Positions 26,315 to 34,133 of a stretch of 64,000 bases of DNA are shown here, piece by piece. Below the pieces are notes generated by a model that made no database searches, was not told where the DNA came from, and worked only from the letters and a program-made list of their open reading frames with translations. Location: the NCBI GenBank assembly GCA_028284235.1, contig JANQSC010000009.1, forward strand, positions 62,001 through 126,000. The letters run 5' to 3'. Numbering within the stretch: the stretch's first letter is position 1; the number at the start of each line of letters is the position of its first letter. The position numbers and the translations under genes were made by a program. The stretch comes from Opitutaceae bacterium. Lineage in GTDB: Bacteria > Verrucomicrobiota > Verrucomicrobiia > Opitutales > Opitutaceae.

Positions 26315-27781
26315 ATGATACTCCGATATTTTGCCATTGCCGCGCTTTTGCTTGCCCCGAATTTAAACGCGTCGCCAAACGTGGTTTTCTTTATCGCCGA
26401 CGATGTGAGCTGGAACGATTTCGGCTGCTATGGCAACGAAGGCGCTCGGACGCCGAATATCGACGGGCTCGCAGAGAACGGGATGCGCTTCACAAACGCG
26501 TATCTCACCGCTAGCAGTTGCAGTCCGAGCCGGGCGAGTATCGTGACGGGCCGGTATCCGCACAACAATGGCAAAGCGGCCGAGCTGCATCTGCCTATTT
26601 CCGATCACCTCCCTTGGCTCTCGGAAGTGCTGCGGGAGGGTGGCGACTACTACACGGCGCTCTCCGGCAAGTATCATATGAAGCGAGTGAATCCGCGCGA
26701 TACGCCGCCCTTTGATCACGTAGACGGCGGCCGCGTGGAGGGAAACCGCGGCGGCCACGCGAATTGGGTGTCGGTCACGCGGAACCGACCGAAAGATCGG
26801 CCGTTCTTCTTCTGGTTCGCCGCGAGCGACGCCCATCGCGGTTGGGACGCGGACGCGGATTGGCGACCGGACGAGTACGGTCCCAAGATCGATCCGCGCG
26901 TGGTGACGGTGCCGCCGTTTTTGGTCGACTCGCCGCAAACGCGTTCCGACTTGGCGTCGTACTACAACGAGGTGACCCGGTTCGACCATTTCATCGGAAA
27001 AGTCGTCGACGAACTCGATGACCAGGGTGTTTTGGAGGATACTCTGATCTTCGTGCTGGCGGACAATGGCCGTCCGTTTCCGCGGGCCAAAACGCGGCTG
27101 CACGATTCGGGAATGAAAACGGCGCTGGTGGCCCATTGGCCGAATGGAATCAAATCGCCCGCAGTTTCCGATTCGCTGGTGAGCGTGATCGATCTGGCCC
27201 CGACGGTGATCCGAGCAGCGGGCCTGAAAGTGGAGCCGACCTTTCAAGGCGTGGATTTGGGGCCGATTTTTTCCAATTCGGACAAGGACGTGCGTCGGTA
27301 TGCGTTTTCCGAGCACAATTGGCACGATTTCGAGGCCCTGGCCCGGAGTGTGCGTACGCAGACGCATCTCTATATTTTCAACGATCGTCCCGCGTTCGCC
27401 TGGGAAGGGCCGGCGGATTCGGTGCGATCGCCGTCGCACAAGGACTTGGTAGCGGGGCGCGACGCGCGGTCGCTCACGGCGGCTCAAGCGGAGGTGTTTC
27501 AAGCGCCGCGACCGGAGGTTGAATTGTACGATATCGCGAACGACCCGCATCAGTTGTACAACCTCGCGGGTCGGGAGGAGGTGTCGCTGGTGGAACGGAA
27601 GCTGGCCCGCGTCTTGGGACAATGGCGGAGAGCGACCGGGGATTCGGTGCCGGACAAAATTTCGGTGGACGAGTTCAGTCGCGAGACGGGGACTCGGGTG
27701 GTTGAGAACGGCGCGTTTCGCGGAGAAACCCCCGGCGAGTCGAAGGGCGCGGATCGGATCAATCGCTCGGGACCGAGGTAG
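26315..27781 (+). CDS. Exported type I (S1 family) sulfatase
   Basis: ATG 26315 is chosen over an in-frame upstream start at 26273 because MILRYFAIAALLLAPNLNA is a proper signal peptide. Formylglycine precursor Cys69 is in CSPSRASIVTGRYPHNNG, which together with SGKYHMKR resembles heparan N-sulfatase (sulfamidase)-like S1 enzymes; the metal site is FFIADDVSWNDFGCYG. 488 residues. The C-terminal VELYDIANDPHQLYNLA is also typical of the family. It is a single-gene unit converging on the ThuA gene with repeat element B between. Substrate not determined. Confidence 0.92.
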   Translation: MILRYFAIAALLLAPNLNASPNVVFFIADDVSWNDFGCYGNEGARTPNIDGLAENGMRFTNAYLTASSCSPSRASIVTGRYPHNNGKAAELHLPISDHLPWLSEVLREGGDYYTALSGKYHMKRVNPRDTPPFDHVDGGRVEGNRGGHANWVSVTRNRPKDRPFFFWFAASDAHRGWDADADWRPDEYGPKIDPRVVTVPPFLVDSPQTRSDLASYYNEVTRFDHFIGKVVDELDDQGVLEDTLIFVLADNGRPFPRAKTRLHDSGMKTALVAHWPNGIKSPAVSDSLVSVIDLAPTVIRAAGLKVEPTFQGVDLGPIFSNSDKDVRRYAFSEHNWHDFEALARSVRTQTHLYIFNDRPAFAWEGPADSVRSPSHKDLVAGRDARSLTAAQAEVFQAPRPEVELYDIANDPHQLYNLAGREEVSLVERKLARVLGQWRRATGDSVPDKISVDEFSRETGTRVVENGAFRGETPGESKGADRINRSGPR

Positions 27782-27794
27782 TGTAGGTTGAGGG

Positions 27795-28028
27795 TTTTGG
27801 GGACATCGCCCCGACACGGCCGGGGCTAAGATCCCCGTCCCTGCGGGCGGGGCCAGGATCGCTCCTACCGCGTTGCGGTATCCGCGGCAGGATTTTGTTT
27901 CAGGACAAAAAATTGAAAATCTTCACTCAACTTCGCCGGGGTCCTAGATGAGAGTCTTGGCGCCGAAGGCGATCTTGGCCCCGCCCGCAGGGACGGGGGT
28001 CCAGCGAGGAACGAGCGATGTCCAAAAA
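27795..28028. repeat. Palindromic repeat element B (two inverted arms, no gene)
   Basis: Begins TTTTGGGGACATCGCCCCGAC and ends GATGTCCAAAAA. The left arm carries GGGGCCAGGATCGCTCC and TACCGCGTTGCGGTATCCG, a stretch that is the near-exact complement of the right arm of element A (20700-20740). The right arm starts near 27960. The core between is short and AT-rich with no gene. It fills the gap between convergent sulfatase and ThuA genes. Confidence 0.85.
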
Positions 28029-28051
28029 CCAACTCGCCAATCGAATCCTGT

Positions 28052-28798
28052 CTACAATCGTCCGGCGGCCCAGAGCATGCCGCGGCTGACGATTTCCTGG
28101 AACTGGGGATTGGCGATGGTTTCGTTGGTGTGGCCGAAGGTCGTACCGAATACGCGGGCGTCGCCGTATTCATTTACCCAGAACACTGGGTGTGACTTGC
28201 CGGTTTCTTCGCTGGTGCCGGTCGCCAGGGCTTCGGCGTTGGGCCAGAGTTTGTCGATGATGTAAAGCTCGTCCATGGGGGACACCCAGTCGGACGGGAA
28301 GTCTTGCATGATGGGATGGTCCGACTGCGTGACGGTGACCGGATAGTTGCTTTGGTGGTCGTGGCGGCGAGTGGTGACGCCAAGAAACTCGCGCCAGTCG
28401 TCGACTTCGGCGGCGCGGTAGGTGTGCATGGCACAGTGTATCACGACTGCGGGTACGCCTTGCTTGTGGGCGTCGACGATTTTCGCGATGTAGGCGGGAT
28501 CCTGGGTGTTGGCGAAGCACTGGTTGTGGACGACGACGTCGTATTCGGCGGCCCAGTTGGGGTTGTTGAAGAGCTTGGACTGGAAATCCTTGGAGTCGCC
28601 GCCTTCGTGGACGATGGACCAGGAAACGTCCGCGTGCTGGTCGATTCCGGTGGTGAGTTCTTGTTTCTGGTAGTCGTAGTCGTGGCAGCAGCCGCCGGTG
28701 ATGAGGAGGGCATTGAGCGGCGCGTCCGGTTCGGTTTGGGCGCAGCCCGCCAGGAAAAGGGCCGCGACGGCTAGGGTGAATTTTTCGGAGAGTTTCAT
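28052..28798 (-). CDS. ThuA-domain lipoprotein
   Basis: Lipoprotein signal with lipobox AALFLAGC (Cys about 19). The remaining 230 residues are a ThuA (class I glutamine-amidotransferase-like fold) domain: NALLITGGCCHDYDYQK, YDVVVHNQCFANT, VVIHCAMHTYR and RVFGTTFGHTNETI. ThuA proteins are tied to trehalose and other sugar use, but their chemistry is not settled. The usual catalytic triad of amidotransferases is not obvious. It is 19 bp downstream of a sulfatase gene on the - strand, so the two form an operon; a role in handling a desulfated sugar is likely. Confidence 0.85.
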   Translation of the reverse strand: MKLSEKFTLAVAALFLAGCAQTEPDAPLNALLITGGCCHDYDYQKQELTTGIDQHADVSWSIVHEGGDSKDFQSKLFNNPNWAAEYDVVVHNQCFANTQDPAYIAKIVDAHKQGVPAVVIHCAMHTYRAAEVDDWREFLGVTTRRHDHQSNYPVTVTQSDHPIMQDFPSDWVSPMDELYIIDKLWPNAEALATGTSEETGKSHPVFWVNEYGDARVFGTTFGHTNETIANPQFQEIVSRGMLWAAGRL

Positions 28799-28817
28799 AA
28801 TGTATAGAGAAACGGGA

Positions 28818-30287
28818 TTATTTCGATTCGAGCCAGTCTCTTTGGCGTTCGATAAAGTACGGGTTGATGTCGTAGGAGGAGCCGGGCGCGAGCGGCGCGG
28901 CTTTATTGGGAATGTGGGCTTTGTGCGCTTCGATGATTTCTTGTAGGTCCGTTCTGTGGGAGAGATTGGTCCATTCGTTGGGATCTTCGATCATGTCGTA
29001 CAGTTCTTCCGATCCGTCTTCGTATCGAGTGTAGCGATACCGCTCGGACCGAATCGAGTAGTTGACCGGCCCGTAGGCGATTATGGCCGGGCCCTCGGTG
29101 GGCGTGGATACGTCGTTGAGCTGCGGAACGAGGCTGCGCCCTTCGTTCATCGTATTCTCGGGTAGACCGCACAGCTCCACCATCGTGGGATACATGTCGA
29201 TGAGTCCAACCGGCTGGGCGCAGCGGCGATTGGGCTCGATGCCAGGGCCGGCGATGATGAGCGGAACACGGGTGTTGCGCTCCCAGATTGCTTGCTTGGC
29301 GAATCGGTTTTTTTCCCCGAGGTGATAGCCGTGGTCGGACCAGAGAACGATGAAAGTGTTGTCGGCGTAGGCGCTGGACTCGAGGGCGTCGAGCACTTTG
29401 CCGACTTGATGGTCCACCCAGGTGATGCAAGTGAGGTAGGCTTGCACGGCCCGTTTCCATTCGCCGCTTTCGATGAGCTCTTCGGTGGTGGGCATCATGG
29501 GGACGTCGGCGACTCGTTGGCCCATCTCGGAAATGTCGTCGAAGTCATTTCGCTTGTAGGGCGGTGTTTGAATTGTATCCAAAGGATGGTGTTTGAACCA
29601 ATCGGGAGGCGTGTACCAGGGCACGTGCGGGCGGAGGAATCCGACGGCGAGAAAGAAGGGTTTGTTTTGCGGGTGGCCGAGTTTTTCCACGGCCCAAGCG
29701 GCGACGTTGTGATCGGTCATGGCCTCGTCGTTGTCGGGGTAGGCGCCCCAGTCGGTTTGGGTGCCGCCGATTTTGTGGTCGTACCAGTCGGGATCGAATT
29801 TGAAGCGTTTTTCGGGTTTGGGGCCGAACCAGGCGAAGCGGCCGCCGTATTCGTCGAAGGTGTTCATAGCGTCGCCACCGTGGTAGAGTTTTCCGACGCC
29901 GAGCGTGCGGTATCCGTGTGACTCGAAATAGTCGGGAATGAGGGCACATTTCTCGGTGAGCGGGTGGCTCGACTTCAAGTCCTGATCGTTGATCTGAAGG
30001 TAGATTCCGGTCGATGCGGGGTAGAGGCCGGTGAAGATCGAGGCACGGCTGGGACCGCAGATCGGGGCTTGGCAATGGGCGTTTTCGAAGAGGACGCCTT
30101 GGGCGGCGAGCCGGTCGATGTTGGGGGTTTTGGCATTGGGGTGGCCATCGAGGCAGCCGAGCCAGTCGTTCAAGTCGTCGATGGCGATGAAGAGGACGTT
30201 GGGTTTGGCGTTCTGGGCGAAGGCGAGCGGAATGCTCGCAGCGAGGCAAAGCGTGGCGAAGAGGCGGCCGAGAGAGCGTTGTTTCAT
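28818..30287 (-). CDS. Exported iduronate-2-sulfatase-like type I sulfatase
   Basis: Signal peptide at residues 1-24 (LFATLCLAASIPLAFA). The opening NVLFIAIDDLNDWLGCL and the formylglycine site Cys77 in CGPSRASIFTG, plus YPASTGIYLQINDQD, GVGKLYHGGD and VGFLRPHVPWYTP, place it with iduronate-2-sulfatase-like (S1_7 type) enzymes. The second metal ligand pair is in LWSDHGYHLGEK. 489 residues. It is the first gene of a two-gene operon with the ThuA lipoprotein and diverges from a PhoD-like gene. Enzymes of this group remove 2-O-sulfate from uronic acids or fucose; which one applies here is unknown. Confidence 0.93.
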   Translation of the reverse strand: MKQRSLGRLFATLCLAASIPLAFAQNAKPNVLFIAIDDLNDWLGCLDGHPNAKTPNIDRLAAQGVLFENAHCQAPICGPSRASIFTGLYPASTGIYLQINDQDLKSSHPLTEKCALIPDYFESHGYRTLGVGKLYHGGDAMNTFDEYGGRFAWFGPKPEKRFKFDPDWYDHKIGGTQTDWGAYPDNDEAMTDHNVAAWAVEKLGHPQNKPFFLAVGFLRPHVPWYTPPDWFKHHPLDTIQTPPYKRNDFDDISEMGQRVADVPMMPTTEELIESGEWKRAVQAYLTCITWVDHQVGKVLDALESSAYADNTFIVLWSDHGYHLGEKNRFAKQAIWERNTRVPLIIAGPGIEPNRRCAQPVGLIDMYPTMVELCGLPENTMNEGRSLVPQLNDVSTPTEGPAIIAYGPVNYSIRSERYRYTRYEDGSEELYDMIEDPNEWTNLSHRTDLQEIIEAHKAHIPNKAAPLAPGSSYDINPYFIERQRDWLESK

Positions 30288-30477
30288 GCGTGGAAATCTG
30301 GGGTAAGCGGTTGCGCGCGGGATTCGGATCGGCGCGGTGGCAATGGCTCAATTGATGGGTGTGGGCGCGGATGGGAGCAATTCTATTGTGACGCTCTCAT
30401 GAAATTTGAGATTGCCCTCTGGGGCGAATTGGGGAGCCTTTGGATTCTCAGTTTTCGCCCGCATCCCCCTCTTTAAA

Positions 30478-31893
30478 ATGAAATCCTTCTCTCTCATTCT
30501 CCTCGCGAGCGCTGCTTTGGCGGCGACCTCGTGCGCCCAGCAACCCGACGGCCCCCGCATGGCGAACGGAATCAAGATTGGAGAAGTCGATCAAGATTCC
30601 GCTATCGTTTGGATGCGCTTGACGCAAAACGAGACCTATCGGCTCGACGGCGAAACGTGGAGCAAGGACGACGAAGCGGTTCCGGACGGGCTCACGCTCG
30701 GGGACATGCAGCACAGCGCCATGGGAGCGGAGGGCGAGGTTCGGGTAACGTATTGGCCGGAATCGAATGAAAGCGCGACCCGCTCCACGGATTGGATTCG
30801 TGTCACGCCCGCCCGCAACTTCAGCGCGGCGGTGACGCTGGAGGATTTGTCTTCATGGACGGAGTATACGCTCAAGGTGGAAGGTCGGCCCGTCGGCGCG
30901 TCTCGGCCGAGCGTGGAACTGGCGGGTGGATTCCGCACGGCCCCGCGTCCGGATCAGGCGGAGCCGGTACGCTTCACGCTGGTGACCTGTCACGATTTCC
31001 CGCGGCGGGATGACTTGATCAACGGGCATTACATCTATCCGGCGATGCTGGAAGCGGTCGACCCGGACTTCCTGGTCGCGGCGGGCGATATCGAGTACTA
31101 CGACAAGCCGTTTCCCTGGGCGAAGACGGAGGAGCTCGCTTACTACAAGTGGGATCGCTTGTTCGGCCTGCCCAATTTTCGGGAGTTCTATCGGCAGGTG
31201 CCGGGCTACTTCATGAAGGACGACCACGATCTCCTCAAGAACGACTGCAACCCAGGGGATACCTATGGCGAGCTGACTTGGGATCGAGGAATCGAGATTT
31301 TCAATGAGATTTTCCCGATGGGTGAGCTGCCTTACCGGACCGTTCGCTGGGGCTCGGATTTGCAGATATGGATGATGGAGGGGCGCGATTACCGGACTCG
31401 TGTCGAGGTGCCGGATGGTCCGGACAAGTCAATTTGGGGAAAGACTCAGAAAGCCTGGTTCTATAAGACGTTCAATGAATCGGACGCGGCATTCCGAATC
31501 CTAATCAACCCGAATCCCGTGGTCGGTCCGGACCGGGAGAACAAGAAGGACAATCATGCAAATAAACCCTACACTCACGAAGGAGACGAGATCCGGGCAT
31601 TCATGGGCAAGCAGAAGAACGCTTTCATGCTCAACGGCGATCGTCACTGGCAGTATGTGACTGTGGATCGCGAAACGGGCGCTCGCGAGTACTCGTGCGG
31701 GGCGGGGTCGGACATTCACGCGGGTGGATTCAAATACGAGCTGCGCACGGACGAGCATCGATTTCTCCGGATCAAAGGCGGGTTTCTCAGTGTCAGCGTC
31801 GATCGCAATGAAAACGGGAAGCCCCGAATCGCCCTCCGCCACCACGACGTCCACGGCGACGTGGTCAACGAGGACATTTTCCTGGCGGAGTAG
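30478..31893 (+). CDS. PhoD-like metallophosphatase, predicted lipoprotein
   Basis: ATG 30478 is chosen over 30406 because MKSFSLILLASAALAATSC is a lipoprotein signal with Cys20. An N-terminal fibronectin-like part (about 25-145) precedes the PhoD catalytic domain: FTLVTCHDFPRRDD, DPDFLVAAGDIEYYD, GYFMKDDHDLLKNDCNPGD and the late MLNGDRHWQYV give the metal ligands. 471 residues. A sulfatase gene diverges from it and a Gfo/Idh/MocA gene follows, repeating the order at 8013-12761. A role in glycan or sugar-ester breakdown is more likely than phosphate starvation response. Confidence 0.88.
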   Translation: MKSFSLILLASAALAATSCAQQPDGPRMANGIKIGEVDQDSAIVWMRLTQNETYRLDGETWSKDDEAVPDGLTLGDMQHSAMGAEGEVRVTYWPESNESATRSTDWIRVTPARNFSAAVTLEDLSSWTEYTLKVEGRPVGASRPSVELAGGFRTAPRPDQAEPVRFTLVTCHDFPRRDDLINGHYIYPAMLEAVDPDFLVAAGDIEYYDKPFPWAKTEELAYYKWDRLFGLPNFREFYRQVPGYFMKDDHDLLKNDCNPGDTYGELTWDRGIEIFNEIFPMGELPYRTVRWGSDLQIWMMEGRDYRTRVEVPDGPDKSIWGKTQKAWFYKTFNESDAAFRILINPNPVVGPDRENKKDNHANKPYTHEGDEIRAFMGKQKNAFMLNGDRHWQYVTVDRETGAREYSCGAGSDIHAGGFKYELRTDEHRFLRIKGGFLSVSVDRNENGKPRIALRHHDVHGDVVNEDIFLAE

Positions 31894-31997
31894 ACGGGCC
31901 GAGTCTGAAAGGGCGGAGAAATCTTGTCCAAATCTCTCCGTTGACGTCGGAAATCCCAACTAGAATTACCCAAACACACCTAAAACTCTAACAATAC

Positions 31998-33359
31998 ATG
32001 AATAGAAGAAACTTCGTAAAAGGGAGCGCCGCGGCTGCGGGCTTCATGGTACTGCCCAATTGGGTAATTGGAAACGCGCCGTCGCCCAACGGCAAATTGC
32101 GCATGGCTCAGATTGGCGCGGGCGGGCGTGGCTCTGCTCACTTGGCGGGCTACGCGACAGAGGATATTGTCGCCCTGTGCGACGTCGACGATGTCCGGGC
32201 GGCGAAAGCCTACGAGAATCACCCGAACGCCAAGCGTTTCAAGGACTACCGAAAGATGTTCGACCAGTTGGCGGGCAAGATCGACGCGGTTTCGATCGCG
32301 ACTCCCGACCACATGCACTATCCGATCGCCAAATGGGCGCTCGAGCAGGGCATCCACGTTTATTGCGAAAAGCCATTGGTCCGTACGATTTGGGAAGCGC
32401 GCGAGTTGAAGAAAGCGGCGGCCAAGGCGGGCGTTGTCACCCAGATGGGCAACCAAGGCCACACGCACGAAGGATTGCGCTACATCAAGGAATGGACACG
32501 GGCCGGCGTGATTGGCGACGTCGTCGAAGTGCTGCACTGGACGAATCGCCCGATCTGGCCGCAAGGGGATATCAAGCGCCAGAATCAACCCGTACCCGCG
32601 ACGCTCGACTACGATCTCTGGCTCGGCGTGGCTCCCAAGAAATCCTTCGACAGCAAGATTGTTCCCTTCGCCTGGCGGGGCTGGAAAGACTACGGCTGCG
32701 GCGCGGTCGGCGACATGGCTTGCCACATTATGGACTCGTCTTTCTCGGGACTCGATCTCGGCATTCCGGTCGAAGTGGAAGCCAGCGCTTCAGGCACGCA
32801 CGCGGAGACCTTTCCTAAGGCGAGCACCATCGACTTCGTGTTTGCCGACAAGAAAGGTAAGAAAGCGCCGAAAGTCACTTGGTACGACGGCGACCGGGCT
32901 CCGGACCTCGCCAAGATCAACGGCGTTGAAGAGGACTTTTTTGGAATGGAGACGATGTCGAATGGACGCAAACGTCAGAAGAATTCCAGCGGCACCTTCA
33001 TTATCGGAGAAAAAGGCACGATTTGGACGGATACCTACAGTTCGTCGATTCGCGTGTATCCAGACGACTTCTTCAGAGAGCTTCGCTCGAGCAAGGCCCT
33101 GCCGCCAAAAACGCTGGAGCGCGTCAAAGGCGGGCCATTCAAGGAGTTCACCGAAGCCATCAAAGCGGGCAAACAAGCGGGATCGGACTTCAGCTACGCT
33201 GCCGACTTTACGGAAACGGCATTGCTCGGACTGGTCGCGATCCAGGCGGGCGAGCGCATCAAGTACAACGCCAAGAAGATGCGCGTGACCAATAGCAAGG
33301 AAGCGAACAAGTATTTGACGACTCAATACGACTACAAGAAGGGATTCATCCCCTCCTGA
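31998..33359 (+). CDS. Tat-exported Gfo/Idh/MocA family oxidoreductase
   Basis: Starts MNRRNFVKGSAAAAGFM, a twin-arginine signal. Rossmann motif MAQIGAGGRGSAHLAG, then ALCDVDD, IATPDHMHY, the active-site CEKPLVRTIWEARE and MGNQGHTHEGLRYIKEW. The last two segments are nearly the same as in the copy at 11409-12761, so the two are paralogues. 453 residues. Family members oxidise or rearrange sugars with bound NAD(P). It is 104 bp after the PhoD-like gene and is closed by an intrinsic terminator. It probably acts on sugars released by the neighbouring sulfatases. Confidence 0.9.
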   Translation: MNRRNFVKGSAAAAGFMVLPNWVIGNAPSPNGKLRMAQIGAGGRGSAHLAGYATEDIVALCDVDDVRAAKAYENHPNAKRFKDYRKMFDQLAGKIDAVSIATPDHMHYPIAKWALEQGIHVYCEKPLVRTIWEARELKKAAAKAGVVTQMGNQGHTHEGLRYIKEWTRAGVIGDVVEVLHWTNRPIWPQGDIKRQNQPVPATLDYDLWLGVAPKKSFDSKIVPFAWRGWKDYGCGAVGDMACHIMDSSFSGLDLGIPVEVEASASGTHAETFPKASTIDFVFADKKGKKAPKVTWYDGDRAPDLAKINGVEEDFFGMETMSNGRKRQKNSSGTFIIGEKGTIWTDTYSSSIRVYPDDFFRELRSSKALPPKTLERVKGGPFKEFTEAIKAGKQAGSDFSYAADFTETALLGLVAIQAGERIKYNAKKMRVTNSKEANKYLTTQYDYKKGFIPS

Positions 33360-33387
33360 TCGGAAGAACAGTCGAGATAATTTTCAC

Positions 33388-33419
33388 GGGGATCGCGGCA
33401 AGCGGTCCCCTTTTTTTTT
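33388..33419 (+). terminator. Rho-independent terminator after the oxidoreductase gene
   Basis: GGGGATCGC (33388-33396) pairs with GCGGTCCCC (33402-33410), with one G-U pair and a five-base loop, followed directly by nine T residues (33411-33419). It lies 28 bp after the stop at 33359. Confidence 0.9.
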
Positions 33420-33433
33420 GATTAGAATTTGGG

Positions 33434-33510
33434 TTTTTGGACATCGCCCCGACTGCGTCGGGGCTAAGATCCCCGCGTTGCGGGGCCAGGATCGCCTGCG
33501 GCGCCAGGAC
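33434..33510. repeat. Left arm of element C
   Basis: Contains TTTTTGGACATCGCCCCGAC, the palindrome CCCCGACTGCGTCGGGG, GGGCTAAGATCCCCG, GGGGCCAGGATCG and GGCGCCAGGAC, in the same order as the left arms of elements A and B. Confidence 0.85.
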
Positions 33511-33615
33511 ATTGAACAGGTGAACGGCAAATTTGGTGGAAAATCCTCTCTCTAGTTGTCGTCCTGATCCCTTGATTCTTCTGGAAGGGAGTCGAGCGGA
33601 CTGTAATATGCAATC

Positions 33616-33987
33616 ATGGAAACCAACAAATTAACTGAATTGATCATTAAGGCTGCATACCAGGTTCACAATGAGCTGGGTACTGGATATTCCGAGAAAG
33701 TGTACGAAAACGCCATGGTGATTGCACTTGGCGATCTAAATCTCAAAGTGGATCAGCAAGTACCGCTAAAGGTCCGTTTTCGGGGCAAAATTGTAGGAGA
33801 CTATATCGCGGATATTATTGTTTCGGATACAGTTGTTGTCGAACTGAAGACCGTGGGAGCACTGATATCGGAACATCAGGCTCAATTGATAAATTATCTG
33901 AAAGCGACTCGAATGAACACTGGTCTACTCGTCAACTTCGCTAAGAAACGACTCGAGATCAAACGAGCCTTCTCAAATTTCCATTGA
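33616..33987 (+). CDS. GxxExxY protein (PD-(D/E)XK nuclease-like)
   Basis: 123 residues, cytoplasmic. The naming motif is Gly24-Glu27-Tyr30 in LGTGYSEKVYENA. The nuclease-like core is Asp66 in YIADIIV followed by Glu77 and Lys79 in VVVELKTV, then EHQAQLINYLKAT and GLLVNFAKKRLEIKR, all typical of this family (PDDEXK_3 type). The biochemical role of GxxExxY proteins is not established. The gene is intact, AT-richer than its surroundings, and bounded on both sides by inverted copies of a palindromic repeat that elsewhere in the window has no gene. It ends six bases before the right arm. Confidence 0.9.
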   Translation: METNKLTELIIKAAYQVHNELGTGYSEKVYENAMVIALGDLNLKVDQQVPLKVRFRGKIVGDYIADIIVSDTVVVELKTVGALISEHQAQLINYLKATRMNTGLLVNFAKKRLEIKRAFSNFH

Positions 33988-33991
33988 ATCA

Positions 33992-34106
33992 GAAAAGGTC
34001 CTTGCGGCGCAGCCGATCTTGGCCACGCGGAGCGTGGATCTAGCCCCGATCCCGTTAGGGACCCCGACGGAGTCGGTGGCTATGTCGGGGCGATGTCCAA
34101 AAAAAA
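33992..34106. repeat. Right arm of element C
   Basis: Reads as the complement of the left-arm type: GTCCTTGCGGCGC, CGATCTTGGCCACGC, GATCTAGCCCCGAT, CCCCGACGGAGTCGG and finally GTCGGGGCGATGTCC with a following A run. It is longer than the left arm because it keeps the extra AGCCACCGAC-type module also present in element A. Confidence 0.8.
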
Positions 34107-34133
34107 CCGTTTGTCTAAGTCTCATTTCCGGCG

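Larger units (their letters stand above)
33434..34106. mobile_element. Putative GxxExxY cassette enclosed by inverted palindromic arms (element C)
   Basis: About 673 bp running from TTTTTGGACATCGCCCCGAC to GATGTCCAAAAAAAA. The outer arms are inverted relatives of those in elements A and B, but here the core is enlarged and holds one gene, a GxxExxY protein. The core is more AT-rich than the surrounding genes. It sits between the convergent oxidoreductase and sulfatase genes, right after the terminator. Calling it mobile is inference: no target duplication or empty site can be shown from one genome. Confidence 0.5.

Noticed and set aside
26363-27817. 484-codon - strand frame opposite a sulfatase
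   Set aside because: Arg/His-rich with no recognisable motif; the + strand frame has all sulfatase signatures.
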